Positions 25,545-33,943 of a stretch of DNA of 64,000 nucleotides are shown piece after piece (positions within the stretch are counted from its first letter, which is position 1; every line of letters starts with the position of its first letter). A model generated the notes under the pieces. The model had not been told where the DNA came from. It did no database searches and saw only the letters and a program-made list of their open reading frames with translations. Where the stretch lies: the NCBI RefSeq assembly GCF_900626135.1, contig NZ_LR130785.1:963241-1027240 (forward strand), read 5' to 3'. The position numbers and the translations under genes were made by a program. The stretch comes from Senegalia massiliensis. GTDB lineage: Bacteria > Bacillota > Clostridia > Tissierellales > SIT17.

Positions 25545-26176
25545 CGGGACCAGATAAGAAAAAGCTTTATCCGAATGAGAATATAAAGAGCGTTTGCTAT
25601 ATAAGTAATTTGCCTAAACGCCCTAATGTAGAAATTGGCGAATATACTTATTATAGTGATAACAAAAAGTCACCTGAGAAATTTTATGATAATATTGAGC
25701 ATCATTATGAATTTCTGGGGGATAAACTGATAATAGGTAAGTTCTGTGCAATTGCAGAGGGTGTTAAGTTTATTATGAATGGAGCAAACCACAGAATGGA
25801 TGGAATTACAACCTATCCCTTTAATATCTTTGGCTGTGGATGGGAAAAGGTTACTCCTACAATAGAACAACTTCCTTTTAAGGGAGATACTGTGATTGGT
25901 AATGATGTCTGGATAGGTCAAAATGTAACCATTATGCCAGGCGTTGTAATTGGTGATGGTGCGATTATTGCCGCTAATTCAACAGTAGTGAAAAGTGTTG
26001 AGCCATATACAATATATGGTGGGAATCCAGCTAAGTTTATCAAAAAACGCTTTAGTGACGAAAAGATTGAATTCTTGCTAAAGCTTCAATGGTGGAATTG
26101 GAGCGAAGAGGAAATATTTAATAATCTTGAAGAGCTAACATCAGATGTGGGATTAGAACAATTAATGGGAAAATAG
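25541..26176 (+). CDS. vat: Vat family streptogramin A O-acetyltransferase
   Basis: The 211-residue xenobiotic acetyltransferase has the Vat start (GPDKKKLYPNENIKSVCYI), the active-site region MNGANHRMDGITTYPF with its catalytic His, and left-handed beta-helix hexapeptide repeats (IGNDVWIGQNVTIMPGVVIG). The C-terminal LQWWNWSEEEI segment is also a family feature. Vat enzymes transfer acetyl from acetyl-CoA to the free hydroxyl of group A streptogramins. The gene overlaps the preceding one by four bases. It is full length, and the allele type cannot be assigned from memory. Confidence 0.92.
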   Translation: MTGPDKKKLYPNENIKSVCYISNLPKRPNVEIGEYTYYSDNKKSPEKFYDNIEHHYEFLGDKLIIGKFCAIAEGVKFIMNGANHRMDGITTYPFNIFGCGWEKVTPTIEQLPFKGDTVIGNDVWIGQNVTIMPGVVIGDGAIIAANSTVVKSVEPYTIYGGNPAKFIKKRFSDEKIEFLLKLQWWNWSEEEIFNNLEELTSDVGLEQLMGK

Positions 26177-26188
26177 GAGGGGCAATCA

Positions 26189-26683
26189 ATGTATATGGAA
26201 AAAATTATTAAAGAGATGAAAGAAATCTTCAAAGAAATTCCTTTTGGAATTGACCATACTCTCAAGGTTTTACAAAATGCAGAAGAGATAATGAAAGGTG
26301 AAAATGTTGAAGCAGAAGAAAAAGAATTAATTCGTATTGTTGCTATACTACATGATATTGGTGCTGTTGAAGCACAAAAAAAGTATGGTTCAATAGATGG
26401 ACCTTATCAGGAGATAGAGGGACCAACAGTAGCAAAAGATATATTAAAAAAAGTAGAATATGACAAAAATATTGATCGAATATGCTTTATAATAGGTAAC
26501 CATCACACTCCTTCTAAAATTGATGGCCCTGATTTTCAGATACAATGGGAAGCAGATTTGCTTGAGAACTTAACGGTTATGGATAAAGAAAAGGAACAGC
26601 AAAAAATAAAAAGATGTATAGATGAGAATTTTAAAACGGCTACAGGAAAAAAGATAGCTTATGAACGTTTTATCATAGGTTAA
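26189..26683 (+). CDS. HD domain phosphohydrolase
   Basis: The 164-residue protein has the metal-binding HD pattern: His in GIDHTLKVL, the HD pair in AILHDIGA, and NHHTPSK, with a later Asp in WEADLLENL. These proteins hydrolyse phosphate esters of nucleotides or related compounds; the substrate here is unknown. GGAGGGG lies six bases before the ATG. It follows vat by 12 bases and is probably in the same transcript. Confidence 0.82.
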   Translation: MYMEKIIKEMKEIFKEIPFGIDHTLKVLQNAEEIMKGENVEAEEKELIRIVAILHDIGAVEAQKKYGSIDGPYQEIEGPTVAKDILKKVEYDKNIDRICFIIGNHHTPSKIDGPDFQIQWEADLLENLTVMDKEKEQQKIKRCIDENFKTATGKKIAYERFIIG

Positions 26684-26914
26684 AATTTTGCTATACAGAT
26701 GTGCATGATGTAAAACTATTGTGTGAGGGATTTAATATTCCTGTTCCGAGTGAATACAAGTAACCAACAGATTCCGGTTTATATGAAAGAGCGCATTAAG
26801 TTTAATTGTGAAGTGTAATGGATATGTTCCCGTCTACCGATAGTGCAAAAAGTGTCGTGGATATGTTTCCGAGAACGGACATACACAAATGACATTCATT
26901 CTGTCCTCTCAATC
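26684..26914 (+). other. Right end of cassette B with RlmD-like remnants
   Basis: No complete gene is present. The frame ATGGATATGTTCCCG (MDMFPSTDSAKSVVDMFPRTDIHK) repeats the MDMFP motif found near the RlmD C-terminus twice. The last bases before the att site (CCTCTCAATC) resemble the other right ends. Confidence 0.5.
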
Positions 26915-27074
26915 CACGTTGAGAGTATAATTCTGATGACGTATTGTGGTTTGGAGGAGGAATAGCAGGGCTTGACCACAACATATAGTGGTTTGAGGGT
27001 GAAATTTGGGTCAAAGAACAGTGAAAAAACACCGTTTTTTGACCCTTAAAAATAGGGTGTTTTATAGATGACAT
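26915..27074 (+). repeat. Island left-end repeat, copy 3
   Basis: It is aligned with copies 1 and 2 over the full unit. The hairpin is clearest here: GGGTCAAA pairs with TTTGACCC around the AAAAAACACCGTTTTTT core. Confidence 0.85.
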
Positions 27075-27197
27075 AGGATAGTTGAAGATATATATGAAGA
27101 GTAAATGGTTAAATTTGGTTGATAAAATGGTAGGTGAATTATATACTAGAGATGATCATTTGTAATATTATATGCAACATAAATAGGAGGCTTTGAA

Positions 27198-27770
27198 ATG
27201 GAGTATATGGGTGATAAAAGATTCTGGGATGAAAAATTTGCTAATAGAAATGACAATCCATTAAGTCCAGAAAAATCACTAGTTGACTGTGTTAGGTACT
27301 TTAAAGAAGGAACTATTCTTGATATAGCATGTGGGGATGGTAGAAATTCCCTATTTCTACTTAAGGAGGGTTTCAAGGTTACAGGAGTGGATTTTAGTAT
27401 TAAGGCACTTGAGCGTTTGCAGATGTTTGCTAAAAGAAGTAATTATGTTGTGAATACAGTGAGAATCGATTTAAGTAAATTGAATTCTTTAAATGATATC
27501 GGAGTATTTGATAATATCTTAATCAATCATTACAGATTAAGCAAGGAGGGACTTGCAGATATTGAAAATCATATATCTGATAATGGGATTCTATTTGTTT
27601 GTGGATTTGGACATAAACACCAGGTTGATTCTAAAATTAGAAAACAGGATTTGATTCAATCATCTGATTTTGAAGATGTAAAAAAATCATTCGAATTAGT
27701 TAAGTATATTGAAGATAAAGATGAAAGAGGATTTTTTGTTACATATATTTTTCGTAAGAGAAGTAGTTAA
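27198..27770 (+). CDS. Class I SAM-dependent methyltransferase (TehB-like)
   Basis: The 190-residue protein has the SAM-binding motif I ILDIACGDGRNSLFLL, the acidic VTGVDFS motif and later methyltransferase strands. The start WDEKFANR...NPLSPEKSL is common in TehB-like and tellurite/thiopurine methyltransferase relatives. The acceptor is unknown. It has a TAGGAGG site. It is the first gene after left-end copy 3. Confidence 0.82.
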   Translation: MEYMGDKRFWDEKFANRNDNPLSPEKSLVDCVRYFKEGTILDIACGDGRNSLFLLKEGFKVTGVDFSIKALERLQMFAKRSNYVVNTVRIDLSKLNSLNDIGVFDNILINHYRLSKEGLADIENHISDNGILFVCGFGHKHQVDSKIRKQDLIQSSDFEDVKKSFELVKYIEDKDERGFFVTYIFRKRSS

Positions 27771-27940
27771 GATTAATTATTATAATATACAATGGTAGAA
27801 TTCGGCATCACAGGAATTTTGGTCTGTTAATGTTGCATAATTATATAATGTACATCAGTAGATTTATATTCAGCAGTAAAAAGTTATGGACTATAATAAT
27901 TGATTAACATACCGGTGAATAAGAATTTGGAGGGAAGACA

Positions 27941-28267
27941 ATGTCAGGTTTTAACTTTGAGAAAATGCAAGAAATCCAAAAGGAGTTACAAGAAAAATAT
28001 AAAGATAAATGGAATCCTCTTTCGCCTGACAGAGGAAGAGATAAACTTCTATGGATGATAATTGAAGCAGGTGAAATAGCTGATGTAATCAAAAAAAAGG
28101 GAGATAAAATGATTATGGATGATATAGATGTTCGAAATAATTTTATTGAGGAAATGTGTGACACTCTTATGTATTTTAATGATGTTATGCTTTGTTATGA
28201 TATTTCACCACAAGAGCTGGAAAAAGTATATTTGCAAAAACATCAAGCTAATATGGAACGATGGTAA
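27941..28267 (+). CDS. MazG-like nucleotide pyrophosphohydrolase
   Basis: A 108-residue all-alpha NTP pyrophosphatase of the MazG type. The metal-binding pattern ExxE...ExxD is visible as WMIIEAGEIADVIKK and then FIEEMCDTLMYFND. Such enzymes cleave NTPs or dNTPs to the monophosphate and can clear non-canonical nucleotides. The ATG follows TTGGAGGGA. It stands alone within cassette C. Confidence 0.82.
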   Translation: MSGFNFEKMQEIQKELQEKYKDKWNPLSPDRGRDKLLWMIIEAGEIADVIKKKGDKMIMDDIDVRNNFIEEMCDTLMYFNDVMLCYDISPQELEKVYLQKHQANMERW

Positions 28268-28319
28268 ATTTCAATTTGTAGTGAAACTATTAATAAGTTC
28301 TTTTAGGAGGATACATTTA

Positions 28320-28838
28320 ATGACTAAAATAGCTTTGGATAAAACAATAAAAGGCACAATTCTTGATATAGGTGGCGGTGGTGAAGGGATTATTGGCAGA
28401 CTTTATAAGTCACAAGTTACTGCTATAGATAATAGGCAGGATGAGTTAGACGATGCACCAGAAGGATTTACAAAACTTTTAATGGATGCTTGTAATCTTG
28501 AATTTACTGATAACACTTTTGATAATGTGACCTTATTTTATACTCTTATGTATATTGACAAAGAACAACATAGTAAAGTAATCCAAGAAGCATACAGAGT
28601 ATTAAAAGAACAAGGAGAACTTTATATTTGGGATGCAAATATAAACGAAGCAAACCCCTTTTTAGTTCAACTAAATATAGATGTGAATGGCTCGAAAGTT
28701 AATACTACCTATGGAATCTATAAAGAAGATGCATTCCAAGATAATAAGTACTTTGAAAATATTTGTAAAGGTGTTGGGTTTAATTTAATTAATAATACTG
28801 AAGAAAACAACCAATTTTATCTTCACTTTAGTAAATAA
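28320..28838 (+). CDS. SAM-dependent methyltransferase, short form
   Basis: A 172-residue methyltransferase with motif I TILDIGGGGEGIIGRLY, VTAIDNR and the strand-4 region LEFTDNTFDNVTLF. The frame runs upstream into mazG in another reading, but the TAGGAGG site fixes the start at this ATG. Compared with usual class I enzymes it begins right at motif I, so a short N-terminal part may be absent. The acceptor is unknown. Confidence 0.78.
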   Translation: MTKIALDKTIKGTILDIGGGGEGIIGRLYKSQVTAIDNRQDELDDAPEGFTKLLMDACNLEFTDNTFDNVTLFYTLMYIDKEQHSKVIQEAYRVLKEQGELYIWDANINEANPFLVQLNIDVNGSKVNTTYGIYKEDAFQDNKYFENICKGVGFNLINNTEENNQFYLHFSK

Positions 28839-28905
28839 TTGAAAGGAATGAATTATAATACACATAATGTAGGGAAGATTATTTATATTTGATGAGGTGA
28901 ACAAA

Positions 28906-29205
28906 ATGAAAACTATAACAATTTGTGGTAGTATGAAATTTGCAGAGAAAATGAAACAGATTGCTTGGAGACTGGAGGTTGAAAAAGGGTTTAATGTACT
29001 TCAATGCATCTATAATGAGCAGAATGAGCCTATAACTGACGAGGCACAAAAGCGTCTTGTTGCAGCACATTATAGGAAAATAGATATTTGCGATGCAGTT
29101 TATATTGTTGATATTGATGGTTATATCGGCACATCGGTTGCTGATGAAATTTTATATGCAAAAGAGAACGGAAAAGAGCTTATTTTTCACAGCGAACAGT
29201 ATTAA
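28906..29205 (+). CDS. Nucleoside 2-deoxyribosyltransferase-like protein
   Basis: The 99-residue protein begins with KTITICGSMKFAEKM and ends with YIGTSVADEILYAKENGKEL, a pattern of the nucleoside 2-deoxyribosyltransferase-like (Rossmann-like) family. There it binds a nucleotide or its sugar. Similar small proteins are common in phages and accessory islands. The catalytic role is uncertain. The ATG lies seven bases after GAGGTGA, and an upstream GTG was rejected because it overlaps that site. Confidence 0.72.
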   Translation: MKTITICGSMKFAEKMKQIAWRLEVEKGFNVLQCIYNEQNEPITDEAQKRLVAAHYRKIDICDAVYIVDIDGYIGTSVADEILYAKENGKELIFHSEQY

Positions 29206-29339
29206 ATAACTTCGGGTAATGAGCATAACATGAAGTTCACAAATTCCAATTTGTAGCTTAATAATTAAACATAATTTATATTTAGCGTCGCATCAGTTGA
29301 TTTATACGGCGTATGGAGACCAGAGAGGAGAGATTTATT

Positions 29340-30260
29340 GTGAAAAAGAAAGGTATAAGTTTAATTATTGTTTTGATTACCATTTTATCAATTACAGCAT
29401 GTCAGAGGAATCCTGCACCGGATATCTTAACTAACACAGCAGATGATAATGTAAAAATTGAGGATAAAAAAGAAAAATTTTCAGTTATTAATAAAGAAGA
29501 TGAATATCAAAAAATATTATTAAGATTTGGCCATGATAACAATCCAGAACCATCAGAGTTATTTGCATCAGATAATTTTTTAGATACTGAAAAAGAAATC
29601 AATCTTATCTTGAACCAAAATCACGATTATATTGAACTTAAATTTCAACCGTTACATTATATTGGTAATTATACTGGGAAAAAAGGTTTTGCTATTTCTG
29701 AAGACACAATAAATCAAGAGATTAATACAGGGCTTGAAAGCTTTATTTCTACAGACCTAAAAACAATGCAAATAGGAGAAAGATTTTTCATGAACTTTCC
29801 TTTACAAATTAGTAAAGGGAGGACTTTCGAGTCAAAGGATTTTATAATTTCAGAAGAAAATGAAATGGTTAATATAATATTAGGAAGTAATTATGTTAAT
29901 GAATATAATTTAAATGATGTTTTGAATTTGGAATTGGCTACGAAAGAAATAAAGCTTAGAATAATTGGATTTTTAGAAAAAGATGTAACACTAAGTACGA
30001 GACATGATAATAAGCCGTTGGAGGATATAATTTTAAATGATTATATAATAATGCCATTTTATGATACTGAGTATTCTCCTAATAGTGAAGAGGAAAAGTT
30101 GTACCAACAAATATGGTATTCTTTAAAGAATGAAGGATTTATAAGACCTAATAAGGAAGAAACTATCGATAAGTTAAAAAAGGATATAGATATCATAAAT
30201 AAAGAATATGATTTATTTTTTGATATAGTAAGTATACCTGTAAGCTTAAATTTAAAATAA
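29340..30260 (+). CDS. Lipoprotein with a MacB-like periplasmic-core pattern
   Basis: A 306-residue protein with a lipoprotein signal peptide (VKKKGISLIIVLITILSI, then TAC), so Cys21 would be lipidated and the protein anchored outside the membrane. The region around residues 190-245 (INIILGSNYVNEYNLNDVLN-type, then IIGFLEKD) resembles the periplasmic core domain of MacB-like ABC permeases, but no ABC genes are next to it. The start is GTG after GAGGAG. It may be a stand-alone relative of exporter sensor domains. The function is not known. Confidence 0.7.
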   Translation: MKKKGISLIIVLITILSITACQRNPAPDILTNTADDNVKIEDKKEKFSVINKEDEYQKILLRFGHDNNPEPSELFASDNFLDTEKEINLILNQNHDYIELKFQPLHYIGNYTGKKGFAISEDTINQEINTGLESFISTDLKTMQIGERFFMNFPLQISKGRTFESKDFIISEENEMVNIILGSNYVNEYNLNDVLNLELATKEIKLRIIGFLEKDVTLSTRHDNKPLEDIILNDYIIMPFYDTEYSPNSEEEKLYQQIWYSLKNEGFIRPNKEETIDKLKKDIDIINKEYDLFFDIVSIPVSLNLK

Positions 30261-30363
30261 ATCTTGAATATTTGCTGCACATTCTTTATATTTAACGTCG
30301 TATAGGTATTAAAATATGAACCATTTATAAACAATTAGACAAATAGAAATTTGGAGGGTATAT

Positions 30364-30672
30364 ATGAAAAATGTTATTCTCAGTCACGATGATAAAGTAA
30401 GAATATATTCTGTTCCAGATGAGGTGGCAGATAACTTAGACAAGTATTGTTGGGAGTTTGCTGCTAATTGGATTTGGAAAAACCCAAATGGAGCAAAGCT
30501 GTTGCAGGAAATAAGAGGGCAGAAAGTAGCAATTTATGGGTCAACTGATTTTATTGATTATTTGAATGAGTGGATATTTCCACAACAGAAGTCGGTACTA
30601 ATTGAACAACTGAATTACTACGATTATGAATTACCCGAAAAGTATAAAGACTATCCGCAATACAACTTTTGA
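30364..30672 (+). CDS. Conserved hypothetical protein
   Basis: A 102-residue soluble protein (MKNVILSHDDKVRIYSVPDE, with the aromatic-rich YCWEFAANWIWKNPNG in the middle). I recognise the pattern only as a small conserved protein of clostridia and bacilli; no function is assigned. It has a TTGGAGGG site, ends with TGA, and is followed by a short CAAATTCCAATTT motif and the RX repeat. Confidence 0.65.
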   Translation: MKNVILSHDDKVRIYSVPDEVADNLDKYCWEFAANWIWKNPNGAKLLQEIRGQKVAIYGSTDFIDYLNEWIFPQQKSVLIEQLNYYDYELPEKYKDYPQYNF

Positions 30673-30734
30673 GATATACAAATTCCAATTTTCAACCACA
30701 ATTAATTACTTAAAAACTTAAATGAAAACCATAA

Positions 30735-30852
30735 ATGCATTAAGATAAAAAAGTCTTAATGCATTTATTTTATATAAAACTAAAACTAAATGAAGAAATC
30801 TAAGAGGGGAAGTCGTCGATCAACTTATGATCGATAGGCTTCGCCTTTTTTT
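30735..30852 (+). repeat. Double-hairpin repeat RX, copy 2
   Basis: The first hairpin is TGCATTAAG...CTTAATGCA followed by TTTATTTTATATAAA. The second is GAGGGGAAG...CTTCGCCTTTTTTT around TCAACTTATGATC. The layout and most of the sequence match copy 1 in cassette A. Confidence 0.7.
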
Positions 30853-30884
30853 ATTTCAAAAACTAAAAGAAAGGATTGAGAACA

Positions 30885-31558
30885 ATGTCAAAATTATTTA
30901 TGTATGGAACATCATTAGGAGGGATAGAACAGCTGATGGTTATGGCACCTAATTTCCAACCAAGAAGAAGTGGTATAGTAATTAATAATTATTTTAATTG
31001 TAAAGGAGGTGTTAAAGACTGTAATTCTGTGATTAATGTTAGTAATAGATGCAATGATTGTGGAGACATTCATTCTAGTTTCTTATCTAATATGGATAAG
31101 ATTAGTTATAAAGGTTTAATAAATGAATGCTTTAGAAAAATAAGAAATTATTCATTTAAAGATAGGTTGAAACATCTTACTGATAGCTTTAAAGGAGAAG
31201 TATTCTTACATTCAAATCATAAGGAAAGATTTTATCGTGTAATTTACGAACAAGATATTGGTACCTATGATATATTGCCGTCATATTTCTCCTTACTTCT
31301 GATGAGACTCTATGGAATCTACTAGAGCACACAGTAAAACCAAATGGATTTGATTTTAATAAGTTTAACCTTAAACAAATAAGTACAGAAGGCTATGCCA
31401 TATATCAAATGGCTAAAACCATATGGACAGGAAAAGAAAGTATTAGGATCAGTGAAATAGCAGATGTAGATTTAATTGATGATAAGGCCTTTAAAACAAT
31501 TATTAATGCTTCACTGATTACAAGGGATGGTACAGATATATTTTTAATTACAAAATAG
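30885..31558 (+). pseudogene. Frameshifted conserved gene of conjugative-element type
   Basis: The first part encodes a cysteine-containing 147-residue stretch (MSKLFMYGTSLGGIEQLMVM, NCKGGVKDCNSV, RCNDCGDIH). At about 31,280-31,295 the coding potential shifts to another frame, which continues with LTSDETLWNLLEHTV and ISTEGYAIYQMAKTIWTGKE and ends with TAG at 31,556. The second part resembles the C-terminus of conserved hypothetical proteins found in Tn916/CTn-type elements of clostridia. One base loss would produce this. The function is unknown. Confidence 0.6.
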
Positions 31559-31574
31559 AATGGAGGGACAAGAC

Positions 31575-32547
31575 TTGAATATTACAATTAAAAGATCTAA
31601 TGGAGAAAATGAAAAGGCTAGAACCATATGGTTTCCCATTGAAGAGGAAAATTTAGATAAGATATGCAGTGAACTGGGAATAGAAATGACTACAGAACCA
31701 AATTGCTATATTGAAAATAGCATGGATAGAAACTTTCTAGGGATACTGCATGATAAAAACTGTAATATAGATGAGCTGAACTATTTAATGAAAAGACTAG
31801 ATGGATTTAGTCAAAAAGAGATAGAAAGATTTTATGGTGCATCCTTTGCAGAAAACCCTAAGACAATGGCAGAGTTAATAGATCTAAGTTTTAATATGCA
31901 TTGCTATAGTCTTGTAAGAGACTTTAATAATCTTGAAAAGGTGGGGAAAGACCTATATCTAACAGAGAGGCAAGCAGTATCGACAAAAGAATTAGATGAA
32001 CTTGATGGCGAATCATATGCAATGGATGTAATAAAAAACAATCCTAATCCTATAATCACACCATATGGAGTCCTATATAAAAATAGCATATGTACCTGAG
32101 CAAGTATATAATGGAAAGCAGTTCCCTCCATATCTATGGAAAGAAACAATAGCAGCAGTACAGCTGACTGCAAAGGGAGAGAATGAATATATCTATCTTC
32201 CATGTTCAGATGTTGAAGTTGAAAAGGCACTGATGAGATTAGAAACACCTTATCTCCATGATTGTGAGGTGGCAGTTGATAGCCATAGTTTTCCCGACAG
32301 TATACTAAATATTGTTTCTGAAAGTACAACACCAGTAATTAAGGTAGATGCCTTAAATAAACTAGCAAAGCATTATAGTCAGATGGGGAGCCAAAATACA
32401 AGATATTTTGAAAAACTTATGGATCATATTAAGCCTCGAACTATTGATGAAGTATATGCACTTGCAGAATCCAGATATGAATTTGAACTCTTTGATGGCA
32501 TTAAAGATATAGAAAGCTATGGGAGAGGTGTTTGTCAAGTAATTTGA
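31575..32547 (+). pseudogene. ArdA-like/conjugative-element protein, frameshifted
   Basis: The first frame (to 32,099) encodes YIENSMDRNFLGILHDK...IDLSFNMHCYSLVRDFNN and NPNPIITPYGVLYKN. The next frame (from about 32,085) continues with PEQVYNGKQFPPYLWKE and IYLPCSDVEVEKALMRLETP. Together they read as one protein of the antirestriction (ArdA-like) and related families encoded by conjugative elements, broken by a frameshift near 32,085. The start could be the TTG seven bases after GGAGGG. The 3' end also seems shortened. It is probably a remnant of a larger transferable element. Confidence 0.55.
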
Positions 32548-32668
32548 TGATTTCTTGTTATGTAATTCAAAAAACTAGTAAAAGGGATAAAAATAAATTT
32601 AAAATATTTAGTTCATAATATTACATATTATTATAATAATTACATAACATATGATAAACGAAAAAACA

Positions 32669-32708
32669 TATACGTTGTATTGACAATGTATATAAAACAA
32701 TATATAAT
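32669..32708 (+). promoter_or_regulatory. Promoter and operator of the toxin-antitoxin operon
   Basis: TTGACA (32680-32685) and TATAAT (32703-32708) are 17 bases apart. The inverted repeat TATACGTTGT/ACAATGTATA (one mismatch) is centred on the -35 box, the place where a RelB-type antitoxin would repress its own operon. Confidence 0.72.
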
Positions 32709-32730
32709 ATATTTGAAAGGGGTGATTAAC

Positions 32731-33000
32731 ATGGCTCAGATAAATATTCGTATTGATGATAATTTAAAAGAAAAGGCGGAGAAATTATTTGATGAATTGG
32801 GTTTAAATATGTCAACAGCCTTTAATATCTTTATCCGTCAAAGTATTCGAGAAGGTGGTATACCTTTTGAAATAACAACACAGGTTGATTCATTTTATAG
32901 TGAATCTAATATGAGGACTCTTATAGAATCTATAAAAGAAGCTGATGAAGGTAAATTTATTTCTAAGTCATTTGATGAATTGAAGGAAATGGAACAATGA
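32731..33000 (+). CDS. RelB/DinJ family antitoxin
   Basis: The 89-residue protein has a ribbon-helix-helix N-terminus (MAQINIRIDDNLKEKAEKLF, then GLNMSTAFNIFIRQSIREGG) typical of RelB/DinJ antitoxins, and a C-terminal part that would wrap the toxin. AAAGGGGTG lies before the ATG. The stop overlaps the toxin start by four bases (ATGA). A consensus promoter with an inverted repeat lies upstream. It should neutralise the toxin and repress the operon. Confidence 0.92.
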   Translation: MAQINIRIDDNLKEKAEKLFDELGLNMSTAFNIFIRQSIREGGIPFEITTQVDSFYSESNMRTLIESIKEADEGKFISKSFDELKEMEQ

Positions 33001-33260
33001 AGATAAATTTTACAGAAATTGCATGGAATGATTATATCTATTGGCAAGGTCAAGATAAAAAAACAATAAAACGAATAAATCAACTTATCCAAGACATTGA
33101 TCGCAATTGGAATGAAGGAATAGGAAAACCTGAACCACTTAAGGGAAATTTATCTGGATGGTGGTCACGTCGAATTGATGATAAAAATCGTCTTGTATAT
33201 AGAATTCAAGATAATATGATTGAAATAGCTCAATGTAGAGGTCATTACGATGACAAATAA
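32997..33260 (+). CDS. Txe/YoeB family addiction-module toxin
   Basis: The 87-residue protein is a YoeB-type mRNA interferase. It begins MKINFTEIAWNDYIYWQ and contains LSGWWSRRIDDKNRLVYRI and the C-terminal catalytic CRGHYDD with His and Tyr. YoeB binds the ribosome and cleaves mRNA at the A site. All expected landmarks are present, so it is likely functional. The gene overlaps the antitoxin by four bases. It is the last gene of the island, 130 bases before the right att, and may help retain the island. Confidence 0.93.
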   Translation: MKINFTEIAWNDYIYWQGQDKKTIKRINQLIQDIDRNWNEGIGKPEPLKGNLSGWWSRRIDDKNRLVYRIQDNMIEIAQCRGHYDDK

Positions 33261-33273
33261 TAAAATTATGATG

Positions 33274-33314
33274 AACAAGGCCTTTAAATAAAAAAATTAT
33301 TTGAGGGTCTTGTT
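33274..33314 (+). terminator. Terminator after the toxin gene
   Basis: AACAAGGCCTT pairs with GAGGGTCTTGTT (two wobble pairs), followed by GTTTGT. Confidence 0.6.
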
Positions 33315-33387
33315 GTTTGTAATTTAAAATCTATATTGCCACAAGGGATAGCCAGGTCTAAGCGACATCTTTATTGTACTCTCAAGC

Positions 33388-33423
33388 CACGTCGAGACAG
33401 TCGTGTTGATAGAGAAGAAATAG
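33388..33423 (+). repeat. Right att site: displaced 3' end of rlmD
   Basis: CACGTCGAGAC starts a reading frame HVETVVLIEKK that ends with TAG. This is the usual RlmD/RumA C-terminus and aligns with HVESIILMT at the left junction. The sequence before it (ATCTTTATTGTACTCTCAAG) matches the end of cassette A. No left-end repeat follows, and a terminator lies 52 bases later, so this is the outer right border. Confidence 0.78.
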
Positions 33424-33474
33424 ATTGGAATAGCAAGGTTTAGAAGGTTTTAAGTAAATATGTAGATGTGTTTT

Positions 33475-33503
33475 ATGTTCCTTAAGTTAGTCTTAGGGAA
33501 CAT
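33475..33503 (+). terminator. Probable native rlmD terminator
   Basis: ATGTTCCTTAAG pairs with CTTAGGGAACAT (one wobble pair) around a five-base loop and is followed by ATTTTATTT. It lies right after the displaced rlmD end and most likely terminated rlmD before the island inserted. Confidence 0.65.
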
Positions 33504-33943
33504 ATTTTATTTAGATGGCTATTGTGTACTAGAAATGAAAAAGCCCTAATGTACTATGTAGAAAAAAAGTCATCTATCAATTACATTTTAGGATGCTTGA
33601 AAAAACAATAGTTTTTCAATATAACGTAATTGTTAGATTCCTTGATGGAACAGAGGTCGAGTGTATAATTAAATAGCTTGAGTATTTGGTTTAGAGCCAG
33701 TTGAGATTTTAAGGGAATAATTTTGATTGTTTTTTTTGAAAAATATATTTGGAAAACGCTAAAATTAAATGAATATTTTGAAAAATATGATAAAATGGTA
33801 TATAGTAATAACCAATAAAAGGAATGAGAGCTTATAGATATATGGGTTATAGTCATAAATAAAGACAAACTTTATATTAAGTTTAATTATGACAAGGGAA
33901 AAGGCCGAAAGATAAAGACAACAAACGTTAGGAGAGAGAATAT
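33504..33943 (+). other. A/T-rich spacer without a recognised gene
   Basis: I see no coding region that can be supported. One short stretch near 33,655 (TCGAGTGTATAATT) resembles part of the island att sequence but is too short to call. The last 20 bases carry the GGAGAG site of the acetyltransferase gene. Confidence 0.5.

Larger units (their letters stand above)
23741..26914 (+). mobile_element. Cassette B (arr, nucleotidyltransferase, vat): resistance cassette
   Basis: It runs from one CACGTTGAGAG site to the next and begins with left-end repeat copy 2. It holds five frames, at least two of which are clear antibiotic-inactivating enzymes. Its right end contains two short RlmD-like stretches (MDMFPSTDS and VDMFPRTDIH) just before the next att site, which fits a history of recombination at rlmD genes. 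Confidence 0.7.
26915..33387 (+). mobile_element. Cassette C (methyltransferases, MazG, conjugative-element remnants, toxin-antitoxin)
   Basis: It starts with left-end repeat copy 3 and ends at the diverged att at 33,388. It contains small genes separated by A/T-rich spacers and two frameshifted genes apparently from conjugative elements. A RelB/YoeB pair lies close to the right end. Confidence 0.65.

Noticed and set aside
33640-33680. Possible extra att site (TCGAGTGTATAATT)
   Set aside because: It matches the att sequence only over a short stretch and has neither a left-end repeat nor a right-end motif.
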